From Caprimulgus europaeus (taxonomy: Eukaryota > Chordata > Aves > Caprimulgiformes > Caprimulgidae): a stretch of 64,000 bases of DNA. Where the stretch lies: the NCBI GenBank assembly GCA_907165065.1, contig OU015528.1, positions 73,265,474 through 73,329,473 of the forward strand. Direction: 5' to 3'. The notes under the pieces were generated by a model. That model saw nothing but the letters and a program-made list of their open reading frames with translations, was not told where the DNA came from and ran no database searches. The position numbers were made by a program, and so were the translations under genes. Of this stretch, positions 35,322 to 48,460 are shown in pieces. Each line of letters starts with the position of its first letter. Within the stretch, counting starts at the first letter, position 1.

Positions 35322-35689
35322 ATCTTGCCCTGAAAAAATTTCTCCCTGTACCCTGCCTCAGAAAAAGAAGCTGAAAATCACTCCTATGCCATAATCAGAA
35401 TGGCTCTGGCAGCCCCTATATACCTACAGAGAGCAAGATACAATCTCACCCCAATAGCAGCTGTCTTCAAATTGCTCGAATCCCCACCAATCCCAGTAAC
35501 AGATCCCTGGCCACCAGTACCCAGACTAACCCTTTGTGCAATCACATGCATCAGGGATCAAGGACTTCAGGTCCATCCAAGACATCCCTTATGCAGTGCA
35601 GTATGCTCAGCACTTGCAGAGAGGTATCTTGCCTCCCCTGAATTTTCCTGAACCCCTCTAAATGAAGAAGAATGTGCCAGAAGGTCTCT
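35322..35689. other. Unassigned sequence beside the LTR
   Basis: This stretch has slightly more C than the surroundings and an open frame of 83 codons (35400-35651) that I do not recognise. It could be unrecognised repeat sequence. I saw no polypurine tract next to the LTR that would make it provirus interior. Confidence 0.4.
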
Positions 35690-36125
35690 CAGGTTTCATC
35701 ATCAGTGGGCTGATGCATTTCTAAATAGGCAAACCCAAGGAACAGTGGTTGTAAACAGATGCCTAGGGAAGAGGAAACAGGCAGCCAAAAATATGGTATA
35801 CTTCCCTCATCATATTGTTTCATCTTCCAACTCTTTTCAGCTTGAGGAATTTCCAAAGCCTGCTGCGGTTTGTCTGTTTGGTAACCCCCAACAGATGTCT
35901 CTTCTAAGTACTTGCCTGATCTTTGATTGAATCCACATAGACTTCTTATGCACACAACATCCTTTGGTAAGAAATTTCCCAGAACTGCTACCCACTGCCA
36001 GAGAACCACCTCCTTTTCTTTCTTTTAAATCTCTAGCTTCATTTGGTGTGCCCTCATTCTTGCACTGAAAGATGGCGAACAACCAAGCCATCATCACCCT
36101 GTCCATACTACTCAAGATTTTATGC
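35690..36125 (-). mobile_element. Very old LINE tail (CR1/L3-like)
   Basis: Read on the minus strand, pieces of a LINE reverse-transcriptase C terminus remain: NEGTPNEARDLKERKGG in one frame, then VAVLGNFLPKDVV and GFNQRSGKYLEETSVGGYQ in another. These correspond to the conserved tail pattern of CR1/L3 ORF2 (an ELWN.LP.DVV block followed by a GFK..L..YL block). The frame is broken and no 3' terminus was identified. It is clearly older than the ATTCTATGA-type CR1 copies. Confidence 0.65.
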
Positions 36126-39100
36126 AACTTTTGTACCGTATCTCCTTTTGGTTATTTTTTCTCCCTACTCAGATATTTGATGTTAAGCAGTCACTGGTGA
36201 AATTTTCTCCTTACATTATATATAAGACAACCAGGGCTGTCATGATTGTGACTGTTGACATGAGAGCCAGTTTGCCAAAAGCTCTGCATTGCAGTACAAT
36301 TGCTATTGTGAATCTCTGCTCAAGTGAACTTCTTGATGATCTTGTTTCTGAAGGTTATGTGGAATTAAGTAATGCTTGTGTATTCTCAAGATTTTATGTA
36401 TTGAAAGAACTTTGAAACTTTAATTTGCATGCTTGTAACATAACATCCCAATCTCTGAGTTTAGGATTATTGACAGAGAACAAGGCAGCAGGTGCAGGTG
36501 AGCTGTGACTTTTTCCAGATTCATGTGGGATTGTTCTGTTCCCAGTTAACATCCTTCAATTCCTCACCATTTCCCTACTTAAATTAAATGTTACTCATAA
36601 ATGCTAAATATTCCATATTGCTACTCTGGGGATGATAACAATAACAGTAATTAACATTTGTTTAATCTCCCTGACTGGATTTCAGTATCAAATCAATAAA
36701 ACAGTCAGAAGGACAACAAGCAGCAAATAACTCTGTGATAGCAATTTCCTGCATCATCCATAGAGCTAAAGATATAAGATCTTAATTTACATCTGTCCCA
36801 GACAAAGTTGGGACAGAAGAAAAGAGAAAAGATCAACTACTTCAGGGTCTGAAGATGAGAATGCTGCAGTACATGCTGGGAAAAAATGAAGCCGATGCAA
36901 GCTGGTATTTGCAAAGGTCTCATCAGAGAAAAGTGGAGAACATCAGCTGACATGGCATATCATGTGTGTACGACATGGGAACTACACAGCACAAAATTTA
37001 ATAATCACACTTCAGAGACCCGAAGTTCCAAACAAGTGGATATGAGACAAGCTGAGGTCTCCCTCCCCTTAAAAAGTAGCACAAAAATTAGATAAGTTAT
37101 TTGAGAGAAAGCATAGGGTTTATGCCTCCTTTATTTTAAGGTGATGTAGATTATGGCTTACATCTACACTAGTAAATGCGACAAAACCAAGGCATGTGCC
37201 CAAGAACTGTCATACAATAATTTACACAACAAAATCACTGACAGGAGCAGTTGAACTGTTGGCCCAGGCCAAGTAACACTCCTGCAAATAATACCCAGAT
37301 ATGATTCAGGAGCTAGCATAGGCAAATAGACCATATTGTTCTGGCTATGCTATTGTGGTGGGAAAGAAGGTTTAGCTGAAATGTCATATGCCAGTTAATC
37401 CTAGGATCACAGAATGGTTCGTGGCTTATTTTGCTTATTTCTAAATATGCAACCACAAAAGTTGGGAGTAATGCACTTAAGCTCCAGAGAGAGGTAAAAT
37501 TTCAGACAACATACTGCTTGTATTTCTAATATGTTTCCTGTTGCCTAGATCTTCCAATCAACTACATTTGCTCAAGGGACTGGCTGAGTTACTTTTCTGA
37601 AGCTTATCATAATCTTTTTCTTTTTTTCTTGCTGTTGCAAAGAAAACCTTGGCACCTAGCACAACAATCTGGATTCCATTCCGAGAGCAAATCTAAGCTC
37701 TTTTTGGATCTGGCCTTTCTGTAACACCAAAGAGGAAGAGAAACAGGGAAGATGTCATGGTACAGTAGGGAAAACAAATAGATTAGAGAGCAGAATATGT
37801 TTTTCTCACTTTATATACCTCCAGTGTTGCCTTTTTCATACAAGCTCAAGCTCAGAAAAGATAAAAAAACTCAAGCTAAAAAAAAAAGAAACATCAAAAA
37901 TAGCAGCCTTCCTAAACCTCAGTTAAACATGTGAGGCTTAGTGATGCTTTTTGAAGAATCTGCAAAAAAATCAAATGATGTAATTTTTTTTCTATCCTGG
38001 GTGGCAAGGCTAAGAAGAGATGTTAAGACATGGAGGAAACGCTTCCATTTTAGCTTTAATCTCAGCTAGAATAATTTTGTTTTTGGCTTAAAATATATTT
38101 ACAAATATAAATACAAAGAAGATGACCTAATTTAGACTTTTACAGCAGAAGGGGATTTGAGTTTAGGTCTTTCTTTTCCTATTGTGGGAATAGCCTGTGC
38201 GATTTTAGACTGCCAAAGTCTGAAAAAAAAAAAAAAAAATTTGAAAAGCCTCTTTGCTATGTTGAGGTCATACAGTCCTGTGAGTCTGTTTTTCAGGATT
38301 TAACAGGATCCAGTACCTTGGGACACCTCTGGTAATGTATAAACATCACGAAATTTAAGACAGTTATCTACTTGAACACCGACTTAATTATATGATGAAA
38401 TATTATGGTTCATATTCTCAAAAGTATGCAATTAACCAATGAAATATATGTGGAAATAAACACCAATTGATTTTTCAGTTCCATCTTCAAGGACATTCTA
38501 TATTGGCTTATAGATGAAAAAAGAAATTTCTTCTACCATTACATAACCATTTTATTCAACGAAATTTAGATAGTGAACAACTTGAAAGTATTATGAAACA
38601 ATAATGACAAATATTAAGCACTGCAAATCAGTCCATAACATAAAGAGAAAATGTGAATTTAAATTACCTTGTTACTTTCACTGAGGGAGATATAAAAACA
38701 GAAGAAAAGGAAACAAGCAACTTTTTAAATTTCACAGTTTTGGTCTCTAAGCCAATAAGTATTAGAGAAAGTATCTTCAGGAAACTAACACTTGAACTTA
38801 TAGCCCTTCTGGCTTGTGTAAAGAAATGGAAAAATATCTAAGTCTGTAGTACTCACGCTATTACTCATGACAGTGGATGAGCTAGGCAATACCTGCTTTC
38901 ACAAGAGGGAGGAAAAATTCAGTTTTTAAAGCCAAAGACTTTCTCTCCTTTCTCTTTAAATGATGGAAAATGTATTATACATATTATCCAGAACCAATAT
39001 TTTATTTATAAAGTCCTCCCTAATTCCTGCAAAGATCAAAAGATCTTAGCTGGGGAGGGGTAGCTTTATGATGCAAATTATCTTTTCTACTAGAATTGAG

Positions 39101-42100
39101 ATTTTGTGACTATTAATCAAATGATTGATAGAGAAGGTACTTCTGGAGAGCAGAGAAGATTCAGCAGCATAGCTCCAGCCAGAGAGAAATTGATGATTGA
39201 TGGTCTGAGATTTAGAAAAAAAATAAAGTGGGTTGAAGTCCTGAAACAGACTTTGGTATATAGTCAGTCCTTTCTAAACTGCAGAGAGAAACCAACAGTC
39301 TACTTGCCCCCATCAAAATCTAAGATTGAGAAACCCAATATTTGACTGCACAGCAGAAATCTGGAGGAATTCTCATCTCTGAAGTTCAATACACAAGCAC
39401 AATTGAGCAAGTTCTGCATCGTATTAGATATTGGGTTTTTTGATTAATCTATATCGTATTAGAAGTGAGTAGAAGTATTCTGACAGTTTTATTATGTTTG
39501 GGATTATATCAAGGGTTTAGCATATGAAAGGACAAGTGCTACTGACTGTACATTTCCCCTTCAGATAATCTAAATGCTAGGTTTGCTTTAAAACATTATT
39601 TTTTGGAAAGCCCCTGTTACCTATATCAGGTATATGAACTGTGTAGCAAGCACTGCTAATCCAACACTAGCTGATGTGCATCACTGCAGCAAAGAACTGT
39701 GTGTGTGATAATGAATTAATGCACTAAAAAGCATAGTTTAGTCAGAGAACTTCTCTCATGTGACCCCAAGTCTGGATAGGGTGACTGCATCAGTGTTTTT
39801 AATTATGAGTCAGTAGAAATGTCATTATTCCATCTTTGTGTGTTCTTTACAGATCAACTTGATATTTCAAAGACCTATGATTACTCTTACCGTAATGGTT
39901 CTTCCTTGGTGGGATAATCTAAGGTTTATGATTTGCTGTTGGATTTGGCATGATACTTTAGTCTAGCCAGAGCTACTATTTGAACTTTTCTGTGCTCTTG
40001 CAGACATTTATATACTGTACCTTACACTTGGACAAGTATGTAAAAGTATTAAGCCCACATGTACTTTTTTGTTGGGACTGATGCTTTTTTACATATTTCT
40101 GGTCATAGTATAAATTAAAAAGCAGATTAACAATTGCTATCTTTATTATAAAAAACAGGAAACTCAGACTTGCTCAGGTAGCAGAACTTGGAACATCTCC
40201 AGCTGCCTTTAACTCTGGTTCTTGGGACCATCCAACTATACTGAACCTATTTTTATGAAGCTATATTTTAAAAATTATGTTCTATTCTAGGAATCATTTG
40301 GAGATATGTAGTGCAATTTACCACAACTAAAATTCTTGTGCTGATTTCAGTTCTGGTCTCACTGAATTAAATGATTAGTTTCATATTATCTTTAGGGGAG
40401 ACAGTATTTCACTGCATGAATCTTGACAATGGTGGAAGGGTAAATGAACAGCACACACAGAACATCTAAATTTTAAGTAGATAAAATTGAATAACATGAA
40501 AGTATGTAGTTCTTAAAAGGAAGATTTTTCAGGAAAAATTAGGATATTTGGCCTTACATGACTCAGTAGCTTTATACAGAGCTTTGTCCACCTTTAGTAA
40601 GCAATTACACCTGTAAAGGTACAAGTTAGTATTTCTACTGCTTCTAGAGATCTCTGTCACAAGCTCTTTCAAAGGCAACGAATTAAGAAAAGAAGTATTT
40701 GTGACATATGGAGGTTTTCTAATATGATGATTTTTATTTTTGTAATATTCCATTGCCATCACAAACTACAGCTCCATCTTATTATGTGCTCTACAGGCAA
40801 AAACTAGACAAACCAAGGCTTGCAGGATCTGTCTGGGACATTTCAAACATTCATTCAGTCACCAGCCTGCTCCGTTTTCCTTTTTCCCAGTCCACTCTGA
40901 GGCATGGATAAAGAAAGTGCTGCAAGACGTACAAATTGTTCTGGAAATCTATGTTCAGCTGCTCTTCAACATAGTAGTATCACACCAAAATATTCTGTAG
41001 TATTGAATCAAAATTCTGGTTTGTTCTACTGGGGAATGTAAATCCACTTACATGAAAGAAAAAGCAGCATTTTAATCACCTAGCCTGTCCATTGACCATC
41101 TTACTGCATTTGTAGCCATCACAAGCCCTTAACGTATCACATGACTGAACCAGTCATGAGGTACAAGATGACTATAACATGATGTCACAATAGCTCTACT
41201 TTCAGTCATGTGGCAGATGAAGGATTTAGACATTTGGTTCTCAGAAAATCTACTGTATCAAAAATTGTTCTAATGTCATAGACCACTGTGTTTAAAATAA
41301 GTTTGGATATCAGGAGAGGTTCATGGAAAATGAGAAGAAACATTAAGGTCTGTGAAAGCAAGCAAGTAGTGAAAAAAAAAACCCAAACACCAACACTGGA
41401 TGGGCACAGAGCTAACATACAGGTAATGAAAGAGAAAAAAATCTGGAAACCTGGAAAAGACTTTAGAATTGAAGACAAACAGCTTCTGTTAGACTTAATA
41501 GAGAAGGGAGAGCCAGTGACAGGGTGAAATGGAAATGTTACGTGGTAAAAGCATAGCAACGATGTGCAGTACTCTGAATGGGTCTGAGCACAGCAAGTTG
41601 TATGTTTGGAGGCCAAAGGAAAGGATGTTGTAATAATCAAAACATCCAGCCATTCGTCTTAAGGGAATTCAAGCTAAGTAAATGAATAAGAAAATCATGT
41701 TTTAACTTCCATACAGAGAGAATTGGCAAGTTTAAGAAAATGTTTTTTCTAAATTTTGGATTTGTTGCTTGAAAGGTCAGTAGGGCCATTGTGCTGGACT
41801 GGTGCAAATTGGCTTAAATCCACCGAATGTAAACCTGGCCTAAACATTGCATACAGGCTTGGTTCAGCTGAAACTGTCTCCCACCTAACAGACAGTAGAA
41901 AAGACAAGAGACAGAAAAATGTTGATTAGCAGAGATTCAAAACAGAGTAAGAAAGCCCTAAGGGTTCACAACAACAGTGATTCAGCCCTTCATTCATCTG
42001 CCAGTCTCTCACCTATTTTGCTTTACCTTGGCTTTATGTTAAGCTCCTTCACTCCACTTTAATGCTGCACACAGACCTGCTTCATTCTCTTGATTGTTAA

Positions 42101-45100
42101 GGTTTTCCTGAGTGCAGCCTTTGGGTGTTGGGGGAATTTGTTGAGTGAGAACTTAATTGTAAGGCAGAATTACAAGGCATCTTGTCATTGTGTTGTAGAC
42201 TCAACATTGTAACTTCCTAAGTTTAATGAGACTCTTTGAAGCAAACACAATAAAGAAATATGCATTTTTGTCTCTATGCTGCTTTGAAGGAACTTCAGAA
42301 GAGATATCTGTAAGAAAAGAAGACAACAGACATATTTTAAAGAGGTGAGGCTTAACTTCTGAACAAAGCCCCAGTGTTCCAAATAAGAACTAAGTTATGT
42401 TAAGGTTTGTGTCTGGCTTTTTCTGAGTAAATCCTCCTCATCTGCACTTCCATAAACCCAGTCTTAGGGTACACCTGAATCTTCTAGTAGATGTCAGCTG
42501 CAAAAGTAAGCCTTTGATAGGCAGACCTCTGAGGTAGTACAGGGCATGTGTAAACATGTCTTCTAAGTCTACAAGTTTACAGAGAGGAGACTCTTACCTT
42601 GTAGGAGGGGTGAGGATACCATGAAATCTTTACCAGAAATTTACTTGTTTGGTGACCTAATTTCTTTAGAAATTGAAACTTTTATCAGGAAAATCATAGG
42701 AAAATAATCTACATTTATGTCACTAAAAAATCCCTGCCTGTTCTGTGACATTTCATTATACTCAGATTTATTTCTTATATTGCATAAGTGCTCCAGTTAA
42801 CCCTCTTGCCCATGCAGTCTGATTTGTACATTCCTTTTCTGTGCTCTTTTCCTCCTACACGTGATACTTCTTACATTTCCTTCCTGTGAACTGTTACTCT
42901 TCCATTGCTGAATTACTCTCGGTGAACTTCTGTTTGGTGTTTTTCTAAAATCTTCTCCTTCACACCTTTCTGTAAAGACTATGATGAATTATTGATGAAT
43001 AGACAGATTGGAAGTCAATGCAGCAGAGGGAATTTTTACAGGAAGCCCTTTCCTTTTGATGTGATTTTATGCACTGAAAATGAATAAATTAAAATTATTT
43101 TCAAATAAAACTCATAGCAGCAGCTCTGGATCTAGACAGAATGTAAGCCTGGATCTGATAGATTATGGATCTGTTCACAAGTATTGAAACTAAAACATAA
43201 GTCAGGTATCAAGGAATGACACTCTTTGCGGAGCAAGGGCAAGAGATGAACAAATTAGAGATGTTGGATATAATCCTCTTCACACTGAAAGGAAAGTAAG
43301 GAACAGTAAATAGTTGCTGACCTGTTTGCCTTTCTGAAGTATGATAGAAATTTGAGCTCAAAGGGCTACTCTATCTCCTGCAAAGGAAGAATTTGAATCT
43401 GTTTCTTGCAAACAATGGGTGTTTGGTCTAGCCACTGGCATCTTGGTAACTTGGATTCAAGCATGTCTGTTTCTGGTTTTGACCAAAAAGTGTGCAACTC
43501 ATATGAGAAGACTGTCCTAATAAAGGTTTTATCAAAACCAGCATGATCCTCTGGAAAGCGCTAATGAGTTGGAATTTCCTGATGAAAACATTCCACCAAA
43601 AAAATTCCTGAACTAGCTCTACTCTTCATTTCAGCTAGGTTTGGATCCGGTCTTCAATTACTAGAAAACACTTCCTTCCTCTGCAGAGTTAACTAACAAA
43701 AGTTCTTTCAGTGAACAAAGACAGACAAGTCATTAGCTTTTTTCATTGAAAAGTCTGAAGTGAATATAAAGAAAAATCCTGTGCAGGCAAGTGAAGCTGG
43801 AATTGTGGCTGTCATATAAATAGGCATACCAGGAATTAAACATGATTTTTTGATAACTTAAAAAATAACAAAGCAAGCTTATGAATAGGGACTGTACAAA
43901 TATTTTTTGAATGAATGAGACTCACTTGAAAATTGTAATCATTGTCTTAATTTTACGCATGAGATAATTTACATTCTTGTTTCTTTTTAAAGAAAGACTG
44001 ATATCATTTAAGAAACATGAAGGCTGCAAGTATTTTCAAATCTTAATTTTCACAATATCACTTAATGAAATAAAAAAATCTCAGGTTCATGAGATGTTTA
44101 AAAAGCTTTTGAATAAAACAACAAAAGACTAAATGGTAAAGAAAAATCTTTTTGGATAAGTCATTGGATATATCAGACTGATTCTCTTTGCTTTTAAGAA
44201 TATAGGACAGATGTAAATTAAGTACCTGCTAGTACATAACTGTGCTCAATTTTTTACCATCCTGCTGTTAAATATGAACCTAAAATCCAAAGCTTGGAGC
44301 TTGTTCTATACTACAAATGAACAGCCATTAAGGAGCGATGCAAAACTTCACTAGGAGAGGTAGAGATAAACCTAAAGTAAACCCACAGAAAATTTAACCT
44401 CAGGAGTTTCTGAGACCATTTGCACCGCACCTTCTTCCCCTCAGAAGAGGTTGCTCAAACCACAGAAAGAGACATCTTCATGTGGTCCAGTTTGGGAAGA
44501 TATTATGGACAGGCAGTTTCATGTATTTCTTGTAAGGTCTAAATAGACTCATTGTTTTCTAAACATGAAATTGATGGTGACAGTGCCAGTATCTGTGTTT
44601 TATATGATAACATACAATGATCAGTACTCACCCAAGAAGTGTCTGGCTGTGTTGGAATTGGGCACTCAGCTGGAATAATTCAAACTAAATTTTAGACATC
44701 TGCAAGTTGCATATGCACAACAGAGGAGTTCCTTTTCACCCAAGGAGAGAAACAAAGCATTCCAGGGTGCAGTTCATCTGATGGATGTGATGCAGCTAGC
44801 TGAAGTGAGCTCCCTAACACTGGCAACTAGCTCAGGTGGGACTGCCTACCCAGTGGATTTCTACAGTAAGTTGGAGGAATACCACACATAAATACTGCTG
44901 AAGTCTTGTGCTTGGTACTCAGTTCCTCTTATACATATAATTAGTCTATTCATTTCAACAGTACACACGCTAATCATGTGTCAGCTTCATATTGTTTGAT
45001 GAGTACTGGGTGTGCATCACTTGCCTGAAAGCCAAGTAGGGTTTTCTGTGGAAGGAAACAGGTTTTTCCACAGATAGGAATGGAAGAGTGCATTTCAATA

Positions 45101-45550
45101 GATTCTAAAAATCTGGGCGAAAAAATGATGGAGTGGTGGGGTACATTGGGGACTGCAGATGATCACAGCTTAGATCCAGCTGGTGTGTTAAAAATGTTAT
45201 TAGGAATACTTGGTTTTCCTTTTGATTGATCATAGAAAAAATGTGATGATTTTATAGCCAAGCAAACAAAGAAATATCTTAATTTTATTATTAAAAAACA
45301 CACCCATCTTGTATTGGGGTGTGAATCGGCAGAATTAATTGTGTATTTCATTTTTAAAAATATTAATAACTCTTTAAACAAATGTAAAAATAGTATAAAC
45401 TATGCTTTCCAGTCCAAGATTACCTACAGACAGACTGCAGATTGGAAGGGTTAATTTAGTATCTGGGTCAGGATAAAGTTGCAGAGCTTTTAAAGAGCAA
45501 GATGAGCAAATCTCTAGATAATGGTGTCTGTGCTTTCTTTTTAAAGTAAT
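36126..45550. other. Unannotated AT-rich sequence, no gene seen
   Basis: About 9.4 kb with no supported gene. There is an A-run at 38222-38239. An open frame of 144 codons on the minus strand (41640-41206) is within chance expectation and unrecognised. A short AGGATCACAGAATGGTT at 37403 recalls a CR1 end but is too short to call. Confidence 0.55.
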
Positions 45551-45600
45551 TAACAACGACAACAATAATAACAACAACAACAACAACTATAACAATAATA
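45551..45600. repeat. (AAC)n microsatellite, interrupted
   Basis: Fifty bases of AAC and AAT units with interruptions. It lies immediately before the old CR1 relic. Confidence 0.9.
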
Positions 45601-45629
45601 GTGTTTGTTTGTTTGTTTTGGTTACATGA

Positions 45630-46610
45630 GTCTTGGTTTGCTGGAATATTCCAGAGAACTGGAAAATAGTGAATGTTCTGATATTTTAAAAGGGTAAGTA
45701 GGACAATCTGGTAATTATATGTCTGAGAGTTTGACATTGACACAGGGCAAAATAATAGAATGGCTGATACAGGGCTTTACTACTCAAAATCTAAAGTAGG
45801 GTAATTTAATTAAAGTCAATCAATACGGGTTTATGAAAACAACTCTTGTCAAACTATCTTTCAATAAGATTACACATTCCTGTTGATAAAGGTAAATGAT
45901 GCAATATACTTAAACATTGTAAGGTATTTGACTGTTATCACACAACATTCTATGAAAAGGATAAATTATAAAGTCAACATATGACATATTGCGAAGATTA
46001 AAAACTTGCTAGCTGTTAAGTCTCCAGATACACTCATTAATGGAAAATTGTCAAGTGGATGAGTTTCTAGACAGTTATTTTTTCTGGATCAGACTACACT
46101 GACATCCAATATTTTTATCAACAGTCTTAAAAACAATGAGTTGCTAAATATCTTCCTATGGCAAATCATGAGCAAGAAGAGAATGAAGAGTAATGAATAG
46201 AACTGATTAATATGGTCTTGGATTAACAATAAAAAATTATAGATCTTGTAATAAAAATTCAGGCAATGCATTTAGAAAATGTGAGTGCTTCCTGGGAGAC
46301 AGTGACTGTGCAAATGGAGGATTGTCACTGTGGATACGTAGCTGATCATGACCCAGTTTGATTCATGCTTATAAAAAAAGAATACAATGAAAACCAAGGG
46401 AAGTGAGTGGGAAACTTGCATTATTTCTGTATTTGCCATGTTTACCACTCTGGGGATATTTTCTTGTTAGAGTAACTCTGTTCTAAGAAGCAGGTTTAAA
46501 TAACTAGAAAGAGTTTACAAAAGAGTCAGAAGTGTAAGAGAAAGTTTGAAAAATAAGCCTGACAGTAACAGGATCAAACAACTAATGGGACTTAGCTTGC
46601 CTGAGAGGGG
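45630..46610 (+). mobile_element. Very old CR1 relic spanning much of the reverse transcriptase
   Basis: Although riddled with stops, the plus strand can be followed along a CR1 reverse transcriptase for nearly 1 kb. In order it shows WNIPENWKIVNV, GKIIEWLIQG, a worn NQYGFMKTTLVKLSF (the GF.KG.SC..NL block), AKVND-like sequence, the region where GI.LLS replaces the AFD..PH block, INSLKN near the end of motif B, and after a poorly matching gap a LERVYKRV-like LE.VQ.RA block near 46510. Then the similarity fades into a purine-rich patch (46609-46640). The pattern fits the ancient CR1 lineage known from turtles and other reptiles better than the younger avian subfamilies, as I remember those sequences. 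Confidence 0.75.
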
Positions 46611-48401
46611 GAAAAAAAAAAAGGAGAAAAAAAGAAGAAAGATAAATTGTCTGCTATGTGGAACACCAATGAAAGGAAATGGAAATGTGATTATTTTATG
46701 TTTTATTTTGTAGGTCTTTTTGGTTTGCTTTTGTTTTGGTTTTTTTTTTAATCTAGCAGACAAAATTATTTGTGTATGAGCTGGATACTGAGGGAACACA
46801 GCCTTCATGTAGAAAACTGCTACCTTGTAGGAGTGAGAGAAATTAACTACTGATTCAGTCTATCTAGAGTAATAACAATTTCCTCCATCAGTAAAATATG
46901 ATTAATTAAGGATATGTTTTCATCAAATTATGTGGTTTGTTAGCATGAGAGTTTAATATATCTGTAACGGTAATACCAGGTAACTGCATTGTTTGTTGTA
47001 GGAGCACTTATGCTGAAGACCAACGTATGCTGCACAAGTTTTTAACATATCTATGAAAAACACTAACAATCATGTTGATGGCCATGTTTTATTCACTAAT
47101 TGTATGGTGAAATTGAATTCTGGTTAAGTATTTAAGTGCTGTTCCAAAGACTCACCAAACTGCATTGCATGAAAAGTATCTTCACGAGAATTCACATGAC
47201 AATTTATAGAGGCTTAGGGGTTATACTGAATGCAAGATTGGGCTTGTAGCAAATGCATTTAAGCCTTTCATGAAAGAAGTAATAAATTTCAACAAGTTGA
47301 AAGGGAGCCTTATAATTCTCCTCCTGTGAAAGTTAGGAATATTTCAGATTGAAAACATAAAATTTCAAGAGCTCTTTTCTCTGACCAGTTGAACACGTTC
47401 TCAGTTCCTGACCACTGGCATGGAAAGGAAAAGAAATGGGTAAATTCCAGAAAGGTAAAAAAAAAACCAAAAAAACCCCAAACCAAAACCAATTAAAAAA
47501 AAACCTGGAAAAGTGAACAATCGTTAATCTTGGAGCTCACTGATATTTTTTTCTGTTATTACTATTGGTATTTTCTCTGTCTTTTTGACCCCTGGGGCTA
47601 CCTATGCAATTACAGAAATGAGTAGTACATTGAGGAAAGTCTAAAAGCAGAGAATTGACTTAACAAGTTATCTACTAACACCTTGTTCTGGGAAACCCAG
47701 ACATATGACTGGCCAGGAGGCAGAGAAATCTTCAGAGCAGACCAGGAAAATAATTCCTGTGCCAGCTAGGGAAGAGGTAAGGTTAGGCTACCCAAAACAT
47801 TGATTCACAGCATCTACCCAGCACCATTTTTCAGGACAGTCATCCAGGTTTTAAAGTTGGCTTCCTCTGGTAAACATCCAGTGAGGTAGTGGTAGCAATT
47901 CTGATGCCTGCTTTACTCCAGGGCAGAGTGAATTTGCTGGGTTTTTTTGTTCCCAGATAGTGGAAAATGTAAAGTTTATTCCCAGTAGGTAGACAGGAGC
48001 TGCCACCTGCAGTGTGAACTTCAGTGTAAAGAACCCCTGATGTGCAGCATTCAACACAAAACAGATACTGTCAAGATCGTCTCTGTATAGACAAGCAGGA
48101 AGGAAAAGCAAACACATTCTGCTCGTACTCATTTACACATTATGTTGCCATAAGCTTTCCCCAAATATTATGTAGATGGAAAAGTAGACCTCATGCTGCT
48201 GTAAATCAATAGTTGTGCTGTGGTGGCAGGGGAAAACAGTTAAAGGATTCAGTTTTCTTCCAAGAAAATCATACTTTTCAAAACCATATGAATCAGGGCC
48301 AAAGGAATATTCCTTATCTGGCTGCAATAAGCGTTCTTTCAAGCAGGGATATATGACTGACACACTATGCTCAGGCGAGGTAGAGAGAGGAATGAATCAA
48401 T
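46611..48401. other. Unannotated sequence with low-complexity patches
   Basis: No gene. Low-complexity patches include a purine run at 46609-46640, G/T-rich sequence at 46720-46752, and an A/C-rich patch at 47457-47505. Confidence 0.55.
47457..47505. repeat. A/C-rich low-complexity patch
   Basis: Runs of A broken by CC and CCCC over about 50 bases. It resembles the patch at 13450 and, inverted, those at 16804 and 57003. Confidence 0.8.
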
Positions 48402-48460
48402 GGGATATAGGTGCCTAAGCCTCTTAGATCAAGAGACACTGAGGGACTTAGGCACCCACC
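48402..48460. mobile_element. Decayed palindromic short element
   Basis: The left arm, TATAGGTGCCTAAGCCTC (from 48406), pairs with the right arm, GGGACTTAGGCACCCA (to 48458). The reverse complement of the right arm is TGGGTGCCTAAGTCCC, so the core AGGTGCCTAAG/CTTAGGCACC is conserved on both sides of a short AGATCAAGAGA-centred loop. I recall palindromes built on AGGTGCCTAA as old non-autonomous repeats of reptiles and birds. Outer limits are uncertain. Confidence 0.6.

Noticed and set aside
37403-37420. AGGATCACAGAATGGTT, similar to an inverted CR1 3' end
   Set aside because: Only about 17 bases match and no CR1 body follows on either side.
41206-41640. 144-codon minus-strand open frame
   Set aside because: No recognisable domain and low-complexity hydrophobic content. 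About one frame this long is expected by chance. It lies partly opposite an A/C-rich patch.
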